A DNA stretch of 64,000 nt. Source: JAIBJN01 sp963775395 (GTDB taxonomy: Bacteria > Actinomycetota > Thermoleophilia > Gaiellales > Gaiellaceae). This document shows, one piece after another, positions 16,953 through 24,883 of the stretch. Where the stretch lies: the NCBI GenBank assembly GCA_963775395.1, contig CAVZIX010000004.1, forward strand, positions 62,001 to 126,000, written 5' to 3'. The translations under genes were made by a program, and so were the position numbers. Every line of letters starts with the position of its first letter. Position 1 is the first letter of the stretch. The notes under the pieces were generated by a model that worked only from the letters and a program-made list of their open reading frames with translations, did no database searches and was not told the origin of the DNA.

Positions 16953-17501
16953 TTAGACCATGCGCTCGGCGTGAAGCGCCAGGGCGCGCGCCACCGCGTC
17001 GGCTCCGGCCTCGAGCTCCGCGACCGCCTGCAGCGGCGCTGGGTCGGCCTGGAGCCGCAGCGCGGCGCGGCCGGTCTCGAGCCTGACGTCGATCGATCCG
17101 AGCAGCGCGGCCGTCCCCGCCCACGCGGCACCGTCTCCCTCCCGCTCCTCTGCACGAAGCTGCGCGCACAGGGAGACGAGCTCGGCGAGGTCGGTCACGA
17201 CGGTCACCTCCCCGTGCGCGGCGACGCGGACGAGCCCGTGCGCGTAGAGATAGTCGCCGAGCAGGATGGCCGTGTCGGAGTCGGCCGGGGCGAAGAGGCG
17301 CGGCCGGCCGTAGTGGAGGAGGTAGCCCTCGTAGATCGACTCGAGCCCGAGGGCGTAGCGCGCCGGCGCGAGCTCCGAGAAGACGGGCGTCTCCTCACGC
17401 TCGCCCGCCGGGCGGAGAGCCGCGGCCCAGAGCGCGCTCTCGCGCTCGGCCTCGGCGGCGATCACCTCCCAGACCGAGAGCTCAGCGACCGAAGAACTCA
17501 C
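16953..17501 (-). CDS. Uncharacterised protein resembling the middle of polyprenyl synthases, no catalytic motifs
   Basis: 182 residues. The segment DTAILLGDYLYAHGLVRVAA followed by a leucine-rich helix resembles the KAAGDYLFARAFAELAG stretch of the polyprenyl synthase encoded at 10434-11354. Neither DDxxD motif is present. The protein is helical, rich in Ala, Leu and Glu, with no signal or membrane helix. The GTG start overlaps the end of hemL by 20 bases. A non-catalytic prenyltransferase-like partner, or an unrelated helical protein, are both possible; no firm function can be given. Confidence 0.65.
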   Translation of the reverse strand: MSSSVAELSVWEVIAAEAERESALWAAALRPAGEREETPVFSELAPARYALGLESIYEGYLLHYGRPRLFAPADSDTAILLGDYLYAHGLVRVAAHGEVTVVTDLAELVSLCAQLRAEEREGDGAAWAGTAALLGSIDVRLETGRAALRLQADPAPLQAVAELEAGADAVARALALHAERMV

Positions 17502-18766
17502 GCGCCGCCTCCACGGTCGCGTCGATCTCCGCCTCGGCGTGCGCCGTGGAGACGAACAGCGCCTCGAACTGCGAGGGCGCCACGTAGATCCCGTTGCCGA
17601 GCAGGTGCCGGAACCACGCAGCGAAGCGCTCCGTGTCGCTCTCCGAAGCGTCTCGGAAGCTCCGCACCGGGCCCGGGCGGAAGAAGACCGTTGCCATGGC
17701 GCCGACGCGCTGGACGCACACCGGCTCGCCCTCCGCTGCTTCGCCGAGGCCGGCTTCCAGCCGGGCGCCCAGCTCCTCCAGCCGCTCGTAGACCGCGGGA
17801 TCGCGCAGCCGGCGCAGGACGACGAGCGCAGCAGCCGTGGCGAGAGGGTTTCCGGAGAGCGTGCCGGCCTGGTACACCGGGCCGGACGGGGCCAGCTCGG
17901 CCATCACGTCGGCCCGCCCGCCGAAGGCCGCGAGCGGCAGGCCCGCCGCCGGCGATCTTGCCGAGCACGGTCAGGTCGGGCGTGACGCCGTACAGCTCCT
18001 GGGCGCCCCCGCGCGCGACGCGGAACCCGGTGATGACCTCGTCGAAGACGAGCAATGCCCCGGAGGCGTCGCAGAGCGCGCGCAGCACCTCGAGGAAGCC
18101 GGGGTCGGGCGGGACCACTCCCATGTTCCCCGCGACCGGCTCGACGACGATTGCCGCCAGGCCCTCGCCGTAGCGCTCGACCGCGGCCGCGACGGCATCG
18201 ACGTCGTTGTAGGCCGTCACCACCGTGTCGCCGGCGGCGCCCACGGGCACACCGGGGGTGGCCGGGAGGCCGAGTGTCGCCAGGCCGGAGCCCGCCTCGG
18301 CGAGCAGCCCGTCGGAGTGTCCGTGGTAGCAGCCCGTGAACTTGAGGACGCGGTCGCGCCGCGTGAACCCGCGCGCGAGCCGCAGCGCGCTCATCGCCGC
18401 CTCGGTGCCCGAGGAGACGAGCCGAACCTGCTCGACCGAGGGCACCGCAGCGACGATCTCCTCGGCCAGCTCGACCTCGCGCTCGGTCGGCGCCCCGAAG
18501 GTCGTCCCGTCGGCGGCCGCCTCCTGCACGGCCTCGACCACCTCGGGATCGGCGTGCCCGAAGACGAGCGGGCCCCAGGACATGACCCAGTCGAGGTAGC
18601 GGTTCCCCTCGGCGTCCCAGAGGTACGCGCCCTCTCCGCGCGCGGCGAAGAACGGCTCCTCGGCGCCGACCGCGCCCCACGCGCGGACCGGCGAGTTCAC
18701 GCCCCCGGGGATGACCTTGCGCGCGCGGCGGAAGAGGCCGCTCGCCGTTGCCTGAACCCGCTTCAA
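17482..18766 (-). CDS. hemL: Glutamate-1-semialdehyde 2,1-aminomutase, interrupted by a one-base insertion
   Basis: HemL makes 5-aminolevulinate from glutamate-1-semialdehyde with PLP. Seen: PGGVNSPVRAWG near residue 20, SSGTEAAMSALRLAR near 118, DEVITGFR and the PLP-lysine motif LGKIAGGG near 265, then YQAGTLSGNPLA and the C-terminal domain. The frame changes just after GKIAGGG: at 17940-17944 the sequence reads GGGCC where family members need one base less. Removing one base gives an intact 427-residue protein, the normal length. The start is TTG at 18766, inside an inverted repeat with the hemB end. A sequencing error is likelier than a pseudogene, because both halves are intact. Confidence 0.9.
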
Positions 18767-18800
18767 GACGAAGCCTTGAGCGTCCGCTCGAAGCGGGTTC
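18754..18800 (-). promoter_or_regulatory. Inverted repeat between hemB and hemL that pairs over the hemL start
   Basis: GAACCCGCTTC (18754-18764) and GAAGCGGGTTC (18790-18800) are perfect 11-base complements separated by 25 bases. In the mRNA the 5' arm starts right after the hemB stop, and the 3' arm contains the G of the hemL TTG start and its next codons. A nested GAGCG-GA-CGCTC hairpin fits in the loop. This could act as a translation-control or processing hairpin between two heme genes; function is inference. Confidence 0.5.
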
Positions 18801-19772
18801 TCAGAGCCACCCCGCCAGCTCCTTGGCCCAGTACGAGACGATCACGTCGGCGCCGGCGCGCTTGATCGCTGTCAGGCCCTCGACGGCTGCCTGGCGCTCG
18901 TCGAGCCACCCGCGCGCGGCGGCCGCCTTCACCATCGCGTACTCGCCGCTCACGTTGTAGGCAAAGAGCGGTGCGTCGAAGCGCTCGCGCGCAGCCCGGA
19001 TCACGTCGAGGTAGGGAAGCGCGGGCTTGACCATGATGGCGTCGGCGCCTTCGGCGAGGTCGAGCTCACACTCGCGGAGCGCCTCGCGGACGTTGGGCGG
19101 GTCCATCTGGTAGCTGCGCCGGTCGCCGAACGCCGGGGTCGACTCGGCCGCCTCGCGGAACGGCCCGTAGAAGGCCGAGGCGTACTTGGCCGAGTAGGCG
19201 ACGATCGGGAGCTGCTCGAAGCCGTCGCCGTCGAGCGCACCGCGGATCGCGCCGACGCGCCCGTCGAGCATGTCGCTCGGGCAGACGGCGTCGGCGCCCG
19301 CCTCCGCGTGGCTCACGGCCGTCTTGGCCAGGAGCTCGAGCGAGACGTCGTTCAGCACCTCGTCGCCCTCGACGAGCCCGCAGTGACCGTGCGACGTGTA
19401 CTCGCAGAGGCACACGTCCGTGAGGAGCACGAGCCCGGGCACCTGCTCACGAAGGGCGCGGAGCGCCCGCTGCACGATCCCGTCCTCGTCGTAGGCGCCC
19501 GAGGCGGCATCGTCCTTCTCCTCCGGGATCCCGAAGAGGAGCACAGCGCCCACGCCGAGGCGGTGCGCGTCGGCGGCCTCCTCGCAGAGCTTGTCCACCG
19601 AGCGCTGCGCGATGCCCGGCAGGCCTTCGAGCGGCCGCTCCACCCCCTCGCCCGGGCAGGCGAAGAGCGGGTAGACGAAGTCGTCGAGCGAGAGCCGCGT
19701 CTCGCGGACGAGCGAGCGCAACGCGGCCGTGCGCCGGAACCGCCGCAGCCGGGTGACGGGAAAGGTGCTCAC
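18801..19772 (-). CDS. hemB: Delta-aminolevulinic acid dehydratase (porphobilinogen synthase)
   Basis: 323 residues. HemB condenses two 5-aminolevulinates to porphobilinogen. Seen: the N-terminal RLRRFRRTAALRSLVRETRL, the zinc cysteines in DVCLCEYTSHGHCG, and the two Schiff-base lysine regions YSAKYASAFYGPFREA and MVKPALPYLDVI. The cysteine-type metal site marks the zinc-dependent subclass. The GTG start shares one base with the stop of the ABC permease (TAGTG). hemL follows 34 bases downstream through an inverted repeat. Heme made here would serve the cytochromes encoded 5 kb away. Confidence 0.95.
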   Translation of the reverse strand: MSTFPVTRLRRFRRTAALRSLVRETRLSLDDFVYPLFACPGEGVERPLEGLPGIAQRSVDKLCEEAADAHRLGVGAVLLFGIPEEKDDAASGAYDEDGIVQRALRALREQVPGLVLLTDVCLCEYTSHGHCGLVEGDEVLNDVSLELLAKTAVSHAEAGADAVCPSDMLDGRVGAIRGALDGDGFEQLPIVAYSAKYASAFYGPFREAAESTPAFGDRRSYQMDPPNVREALRECELDLAEGADAIMVKPALPYLDVIRAARERFDAPLFAYNVSGEYAMVKAAAARGWLDERQAAVEGLTAIKRAGADVIVSYWAKELAGWL

Positions 19773-21121
19773 TACGTGAGGAATCTTCGCACGCCCATCC
19801 TGGCGGCCGCCGCGAACGCCGTGGCGAGGCCGAGGAGCCACAGGGTCGCGACGCCGACCTCGCGCCACGGGTCGAGTGCGAAGAGCGCGGACTCGAAGAA
19901 GTCGACCGCGTGCGCGAAGGGGAAAACCGCCGAGATCCAGCCGGCGACGCCAACCGAGCCGGAAGGGATCACGCCGATGAGCACGAGCGGCAGGGTGACG
20001 AGGAACGCGACCAGGACGGCCGCCCGCGACTCGCGGGCGAGCACGCCGAGGAGGACGCCGAAGGCGCCGAAGGCCGCGCCCGCGAGGACGAGCCCGACGG
20101 CGAGGAGCGGCAGGCGGCTCCACGGCTGGCCGCCGTCGACGCCGGCCACCTCGGCGGCCACGCCGAAGACGACCGCGAGGACGAGACCGAGCGCCAGCGC
20201 CACCGTGGCGCCGAGCAGCACCTTCGCGGTCACGAGCTCGCGCAGACGAACGAGCCCCCGGACGAGACGACCCACGACGTTCTCGTCCCGTTCGGCTGCG
20301 ATCGCGCCCGCGGCGAGAAGCACGCATACGAAGGAGAGCGTGAGCGCGAGCGCGTAGGCCTGGAGCTGCGCGCCGAGCAGCCAGGTGCGCCCGGCCTCCC
20401 GGTCGGTGGTCAGCCTGATGGGATTCGCGGTGGCGCGAAGGGTCTCGTCCGTCTGCTCGAGCGCGAGTCGCGCTTCGCTGACGAACGTCGCCAGCTCCTC
20501 GATCTCGTCGAGCGCCTCGGGGTCGTCCGTGCGCCCGCGGAGCTGCTCGAGCAGCCGGCCCGCCTCCTCGAGCCCGACGACGTCGAACTCCTCGCCGAGG
20601 AAGTCCGCCTCGCCGCCCTCGACCAGCAGCGTCACGTACTCGAGGTTCGCGGCGATGTAGGCCTCCTGGAGCAGCCGGTTGAGGCGAAAGACGAGCGCCT
20701 CCGTCTGCAGCTCGAAGCGGCTCGCGAGGCCGCCGCGCCCGGTGCGCAGGACGAGCTCCGGGCTCTCCACCATGCCCCGCAGCTTCGACGCGAACCCGCG
20801 CGGGACGACGATCGCCGCGGTCACCTCGCCGGTCTCGAGCTGCCTCTCGGCCTCCTCCTCGGACATCGGCACGAGCTCGGCCTTGTCGTTGACCTGCTCG
20901 ATCACGTTCTCCACGCCGAACCGCTCTCCGGCGATGGTCAGTTCCTGCGGGAGGCCGTCGAGGTCGACGAACGCGACGCGCGGCTGGTCGGAGGCGAAAC
21001 GAACGACGAGCCCGACGAGCAGCGCGACGAGGAGCGGATAGAGGACGAGCGCCGCCAGCAGCGCGGGCGAGCGACGCAGCACGCGCAGGTCCTTGGCGAG
21101 GAGCAGCCTGACCGCGCTCAT
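19772..21121 (-). CDS. ABC-2 type exporter permease
   Basis: 449 residues. One membrane helix at residues 20-43, a large extracytoplasmic domain of about 220 residues rich in Glu (GLPQELTIAGERF; SEEEAERQLETGEVTAAIVV), then five to six helices and the ABC-2 segment AERDENVVGRLVRGL. This is the YhgE/DrrB-like half-transporter layout. The ATG overlaps the stop of the ATPase gene (ATGA), so the two form an exporter. The substrate is unknown. The pair lies directly upstream of hemB and hemL, which may be chance co-transcription. Confidence 0.85.
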   Translation of the reverse strand: MSAVRLLLAKDLRVLRRSPALLAALVLYPLLVALLVGLVVRFASDQPRVAFVDLDGLPQELTIAGERFGVENVIEQVNDKAELVPMSEEEAERQLETGEVTAAIVVPRGFASKLRGMVESPELVLRTGRGGLASRFELQTEALVFRLNRLLQEAYIAANLEYVTLLVEGGEADFLGEEFDVVGLEEAGRLLEQLRGRTDDPEALDEIEELATFVSEARLALEQTDETLRATANPIRLTTDREAGRTWLLGAQLQAYALALTLSFVCVLLAAGAIAAERDENVVGRLVRGLVRLRELVTAKVLLGATVALALGLVLAVVFGVAAEVAGVDGGQPWSRLPLLAVGLVLAGAAFGAFGVLLGVLARESRAAVLVAFLVTLPLVLIGVIPSGSVGVAGWISAVFPFAHAVDFFESALFALDPWREVGVATLWLLGLATAFAAAARMGVRRFLT

Positions 21122-21789
21122 GCGAAGACGTCGGCCTCCGGCGAGCGGGCGTACTCCTCGGCCGTCCCGTCGAAGACGAGGCGCCCGTCGAGGAGAACGA
21201 CGACCCGGTCGGCGAAGCGCTCGAGCTCCTCGAGGTTCTGGGTGACGAAGACGACGGCGCCGCCTCGGTCGCGCACGGCGCGGGCCAGCTCCCAGAAGCG
21301 GCGGCGCTGGCGCGGGTCGAGCGACGAGGTCGGCTCGTCGAGGAGCAGGACGTCCGGATCGGCCAGGAGTGCGACCGCGAGATTGAGGCGCTGCTGGTTG
21401 CCCAGCGAGAGCTCGGCGCTGAGCCGCCCGTCGTCGGGCAGCTCGCCCAGGTCGACGAGGCGAGAGGCCGCCGCGCCCGGGTCGGGCACGCCCTCGAGCC
21501 GCGCGAAGAGCTCGAGGTTCTCGCGCGGCGTCAGACGTCCGTACTGGGCAGGGCGCTGGGGAACCCAGCCGACGCGCGGCCGCGACGCGCCGAGCACGAC
21601 CGTCCCCGCGTCGGGAGCAAGAGCGCCCGCGAGGATGGACACGAGGGTCGATTTCCCCGCGCCGTTCGGCCCGACAAGGCCGAGAACCTCGCCTCCGTTC
21701 ACGTCGAGGCTGGTCGCCTCGAGGGCGGCGTGCCGGCCGAAGCTCCGGGCGATCCCGCGTGCGCTGAGGAGCGCCGTCACGTCCGGCAT
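21118..21789 (-). CDS. ABC exporter ATP-binding protein
   Basis: 223 residues from the ATG of MPDVTALLSARGIARSFGRH. Walker A is GPNGAGKST near residue 39. The signature is LSLGNQQRLNLA, a variant of LSGGQ, and Walker B is DVLLLDEPTSSLDP, with the switch glutamine/histidine region VFVTQNLEEL (N-L-E instead of the usual H). The protein drives the coupled ABC-2 permease. Longer in-frame starts upstream would run into the divergent M23-like gene and lack family similarity. Confidence 0.88.
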   Translation of the reverse strand: MPDVTALLSARGIARSFGRHAALEATSLDVNGGEVLGLVGPNGAGKSTLVSILAGALAPDAGTVVLGASRPRVGWVPQRPAQYGRLTPRENLELFARLEGVPDPGAAASRLVDLGELPDDGRLSAELSLGNQQRLNLAVALLADPDVLLLDEPTSSLDPRQRRRFWELARAVRDRGGAVVFVTQNLEELERFADRVVVLLDGRLVFDGTAEEYARSPEADVFA

Positions 21790-21793
21790 CGCT

Positions 21794-21824
21794 GTCCGAA
21801 GCCCCTGGCAAGGTGAGTTCGGAC
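21794..21824. promoter_or_regulatory. Inverted repeat in the divergent ABC/M23-like intergenic region
   Basis: GTCCGAA (21794-21800) and TTCGGAC (21818-21824) are perfect complements 17 bases apart, lying between the starts of two divergent genes. This could be an operator. No regulator gene is adjacent, so support is weak. Confidence 0.25.
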
Positions 21825-21848
21825 GGCGAGCACGCCGCAAGGCTAGCA

Positions 21849-22865
21849 ATGCCGCTCGGGAACCGCCTCTACGACCAGAACCACGAAATCCCTGCAAACG
21901 GAGGGAATGTCGTCGACCTCTGGGCAGTCGAGGAAGACTGGGAGTTCCCGATCTCGGGCGCGCTCGCGCTCCAGCCGGAGCCCGTCGAGGTCGAGGAGCC
22001 GACCCCCGAGCGCCCGCAGCGACGAAGGTCCCGTTTGAAACGACTGGTGACCTCGGTTAGCGTGCCGCGGATGGCTACGACCGAAGCCCCAGGCTTCGCC
22101 GCGCGCGCCCGTCAGAGAAAACGCGAGGAGGCAAGAGCCAGAGCACGTCGAGCACGCCGCACAGCGGCGCTGGTCGTGGTTGCCTGCGGATGCCTCGTCG
22201 CGCTCCTTCTCACCGCCTTCGGAGCGGGGGACCGCGGCGCCGTGACGATCACCGGGCCCGCCCCTGCCGACCGGCTGCTTCCGGCGGGACCGCCCCGCCC
22301 GCAGATCGTGGCCATGCAGGACTCGCTTCGCATCCAGCTGCCCGTCAACCAGAGCCGCGTGACCGCAATCGGCTATCACGCGACCGGGACGGGCGCGCTG
22401 CCGCTCGAGCCCGTGGGCACGCGCGCGAACGCCGGCCTGGCCGAGCGGGTCTTCCGGGCGCTCTTCGGATCGAGCGGGTCCGAGGTGCGCTACTTCATGC
22501 TCGAGGGAGGCGTCGGGGCGGGAACCGGCGCGCTCGACGTGGGCGCCCCGGTCGAGACCGACGTCTACGCGCCGGTGGACGGCAGCGTCATCGCCATCAC
22601 CGACCACATCGTCAACGGCACGGCCTACGGCGTCAGCATCCAGATCCAGCCGTCGGGGACGCCGGGCGTCGTCGTCACGCTCGAGAACCTGCGCGCCGAC
22701 CCCGGGCTGACGGTCGGTTCGACCGTCTCGGCCGGTAAGTCGAAGATCGGCCGCGTCATCGACCTCTCCCAGGTGGAGCGGGCCGGGCTCGCCCGCTACA
22801 CGCAGGACAAGGGCCAGCACGTGCACCTCGAGGTGCACCCAGCGGCCGCGCTCACGAGCTCCTAG
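21849..22865 (+). CDS. Membrane-anchored degenerate M23 (LytM-like) protein
   Basis: About 338 residues from ATG 21849 (a GTG at 21813 is possible). An acidic cytoplasmic region of about 90 residues is followed by a basic stretch RARARRARRTAALVVVACG and one membrane helix. The extracytoplasmic C-terminal 130 residues have the LytM/M23 shape: VETDVYAPVDGSVIAI and the final HVHLEVHP. The first zinc motif (HxxxD with His) appears to be missing, while the terminal HxH remains, so it is probably not an active endopeptidase but a regulator or binder of cell-wall hydrolases. ymdB follows 28 bases downstream. Confidence 0.7.
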   Translation: MPLGNRLYDQNHEIPANGGNVVDLWAVEEDWEFPISGALALQPEPVEVEEPTPERPQRRRSRLKRLVTSVSVPRMATTEAPGFAARARQRKREEARARARRARRTAALVVVACGCLVALLLTAFGAGDRGAVTITGPAPADRLLPAGPPRPQIVAMQDSLRIQLPVNQSRVTAIGYHATGTGALPLEPVGTRANAGLAERVFRALFGSSGSEVRYFMLEGGVGAGTGALDVGAPVETDVYAPVDGSVIAITDHIVNGTAYGVSIQIQPSGTPGVVVTLENLRADPGLTVGSTVSAGKSKIGRVIDLSQVERAGLARYTQDKGQHVHLEVHPAAALTSS

Positions 22866-22893
22866 ACGAGCCCTAGATCGGCAGCTCCGCCAA

Positions 22894-23679
22894 CTGAGGA
22901 TCCTCTTCATCGGTGACGTCTTCGGGCCGCCCGGCCGGCGGGCCGTCACGGACCGGCTGCCCGAGCTCCGGCACGAGCTCGGGATCGACCTCTGCGTGGT
23001 GAACGGCGAGAACGCCGCGGACGGCGTCGGCCTGACCGCCAAGCTCGCGGAGAAGATCCTGGCCGCCGGCGCCGACGTGATCACGACCGGCAACCACGTC
23101 TGGCGGCACCGCGACCTCGTGCCGGTTCTGGAGTCGAGCCCACGCATCGTCCGGCCCGCGAACTTCGGAGACACGGGCATCCCCGGCACCGGCCTGGCCT
23201 TCGCGGAGGCGCGCGACGGGACCGAGGTGGCGGTCATCAACCTCCAGGGAGCGCTCTTCCTCGCCACTCCGATCCACCCCTTCCGCATGGTCGACAAGCT
23301 CGTCGAAGAGGCGCGCGCCCGAACGCCGGTCGTCCTCATCGACTTCCACGCCGAGGCAACGAGCGAGAAGGTCGCGCTCGCGCACATGCTCGACGGGCGC
23401 GTCACGGCCGTCCTCGGAACGCACACGCACGTCCAGACGAACGACGCGCGCGTGCTGCCCGGCGGGACCGCGGCGATCACGGACGCGGGCATGACCGGGC
23501 CGCACGACTCCGTCATCGGCGTCCGCGCCGAGCTGGCGATCAGGCGGATGAAGACCGGGATGCCCGTCCGGTTTCACCCGGCCGACGGCGACGTCCGCAT
23601 CGAGGGCGTCGTGCTCGACTGCGGCGCCGACGGGCGCGCTACGCGCTGCGAGGCGCTGCGGGTTCCGGTCGACGCGTAG
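22894..23679 (+). CDS. ymdB: YmdB-like metallophosphoesterase, probable CTG start
   Basis: 261 residues if translation begins at CTG 22894, giving RILFIGDVFGPPGRRAV, which lines up with the usual MRILFIGDIVGKPGR start of YmdB (TIGR00282). Further metal-site motifs are VNGENAADGVG, TTGNHVWRH, DFHAEATSEK and GTHTHVQTNDARVLPGGTA, ending TDAGMTGPHDSVIG. YmdB family enzymes hydrolyse cyclic nucleotides or other phosphoesters and affect biofilm fate in Bacillus. No ATG, GTG or TTG is available upstream in frame; the first ATG/GTG-type start would delete the essential GD motif. Confidence 0.88.
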   Translation: MRILFIGDVFGPPGRRAVTDRLPELRHELGIDLCVVNGENAADGVGLTAKLAEKILAAGADVITTGNHVWRHRDLVPVLESSPRIVRPANFGDTGIPGTGLAFAEARDGTEVAVINLQGALFLATPIHPFRMVDKLVEEARARTPVVLIDFHAEATSEKVALAHMLDGRVTAVLGTHTHVQTNDARVLPGGTAAITDAGMTGPHDSVIGVRAELAIRRMKTGMPVRFHPADGDVRIEGVVLDCGADGRATRCEALRVPVDA

Positions 23680-24883
23680 CGAGCGCGGCCACGAGCGCGA
23701 CCACGAGCGCCACGAGCAGCAGGTTCCGGACGAGCACGAGCCAGCCGACCGGCTGGAGGTCGACCATGTCCCAGTACCGCGTCGGGAACCAGAGATGCGT
23801 CGCCACGTACGCCGCCGCAGCGAGCGCCCAGACCGTCAGCGCAGGCCAGGCGAGGACGAGCGCGACGAGCGGCACGAGCCAGATGAGGAACTGCGGCGAG
23901 AGCACTTTCCCGAAGGCGACGAAGACGACGACCGACGCGGCGCACGCGGCGGTCAGCCGGGCGGCGGTCGCAGGCCCGCGGAGGAACAGCAGCCACACGC
24001 CGACGAGCGCGAGGCCCTGAATCACGGTCTGAACCGTGGCGAGGGCGTCCGGCAGGCCGCCCGCGAGGTTCTGCGAACCGTGCGTGGAGACGACGGTGGG
24101 GTCGTAGAAGCCGAGCTGGTGCGCGGCGAGGAGCACGGAGGAGCCGAGGCTCTCGATCTGGAGAGGCCGTCCGATCTGACGGCTCAGCGAGTCGGCAACC
24201 CCTTCCGGAGCGATGAGCGCGAACGGAGCCACGACGAGCGCGAGCACCGCGACGAACGCGCCGGCCGCGGCAACGGCCTCCCGGCTCCCGTAGCGGCGCC
24301 AGACGTAGACGAGGGCGGGCGGGAGCAGGACGAGCGGGTAGATCTTCGCCGCGACCGCGAGCCCGAGGACGGCGAGCGCGAGCCGTTCGCGGCCTGAGAG
24401 GAGCGCCGCGAGCGCGGCCGCCGTCAGCGCCGCGGGCCAGAGGTCGTAGCGCGTCAGGACGACCGAGCCGAGGAGGAGCGGGAAGAGCCCGACCAGGATC
24501 GCGGCGGCGAGCACCCTGCCCGGTGAGGCGCCGAGGTCCGCGACCGCCCGCACGACGAGCGCGAGCAGGCCGGCCGCGCACGTCCACATCAGGATCTCGA
24601 AGATCGAGCGGTAGTGCTCGGCCGGTCCGATCGTGGGCAGCCAGAACACTGGCAGCGCGCCCGGCGGATACTCGAGCTCGAAGTCGCGGTACGGGACCTC
24701 GCCCGCCGCCATTCGCTCGCCGTAGTCCTGGTAGACCGGCGTGTCGATGATCTGGTAGCTGTCGAAGGGCGGCAGGTGCAGCGCCGCCCACGACGCGGTC
24801 AGAACCCCGAGCCCGACGGCCAGGGCGAGCAGGACGCGGCCGGCGTCAACGTGCGGGTACGAGCTCTTCGACCGGACGCTCAC
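23639..24883 (-). CDS. Polytopic GT87-like (DUF2029) glycosyltransferase
   Basis: 414 residues with about ten membrane helices. The extracytoplasmic loop after helix 1 holds DTPVYQDYGERMAAGEVPYRDFELEYPPG, where paired acidic residues match the GT-C/GT87 active-site loop; PVFWLP follows. GT87 enzymes use polyprenyl-phosphate mannose or related donors to extend envelope glycans. The gene converges on ymdB, overlapping its last 41 bases, and its start overlaps the end of the next membrane protein by 38 bases, so the three membrane genes from 27.1 to 23.6 kb form one transcript. Motifs shown here: DTPVYQDYG and FELEYPPG. Confidence 0.75.
   Translation of the reverse strand: MSVRSKSSYPHVDAGRVLLALAVGLGVLTASWAALHLPPFDSYQIIDTPVYQDYGERMAAGEVPYRDFELEYPPGALPVFWLPTIGPAEHYRSIFEILMWTCAAGLLALVVRAVADLGASPGRVLAAAILVGLFPLLLGSVVLTRYDLWPAALTAAALAALLSGRERLALAVLGLAVAAKIYPLVLLPPALVYVWRRYGSREAVAAAGAFVAVLALVVAPFALIAPEGVADSLSRQIGRPLQIESLGSSVLLAAHQLGFYDPTVVSTHGSQNLAGGLPDALATVQTVIQGLALVGVWLLFLRGPATAARLTAACAASVVVFVAFGKVLSPQFLIWLVPLVALVLAWPALTVWALAAAAYVATHLWFPTRYWDMVDLQPVGWLVLVRNLLLVALVVALVAALATRRPEPAAPRSA

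Noticed and set aside
17940..17944. Programmed frameshift in hemL
   Set aside because: The site is not a known slippery heptamer, HemL is not known to be recoded, and three other genes carry similar one-base insertions.
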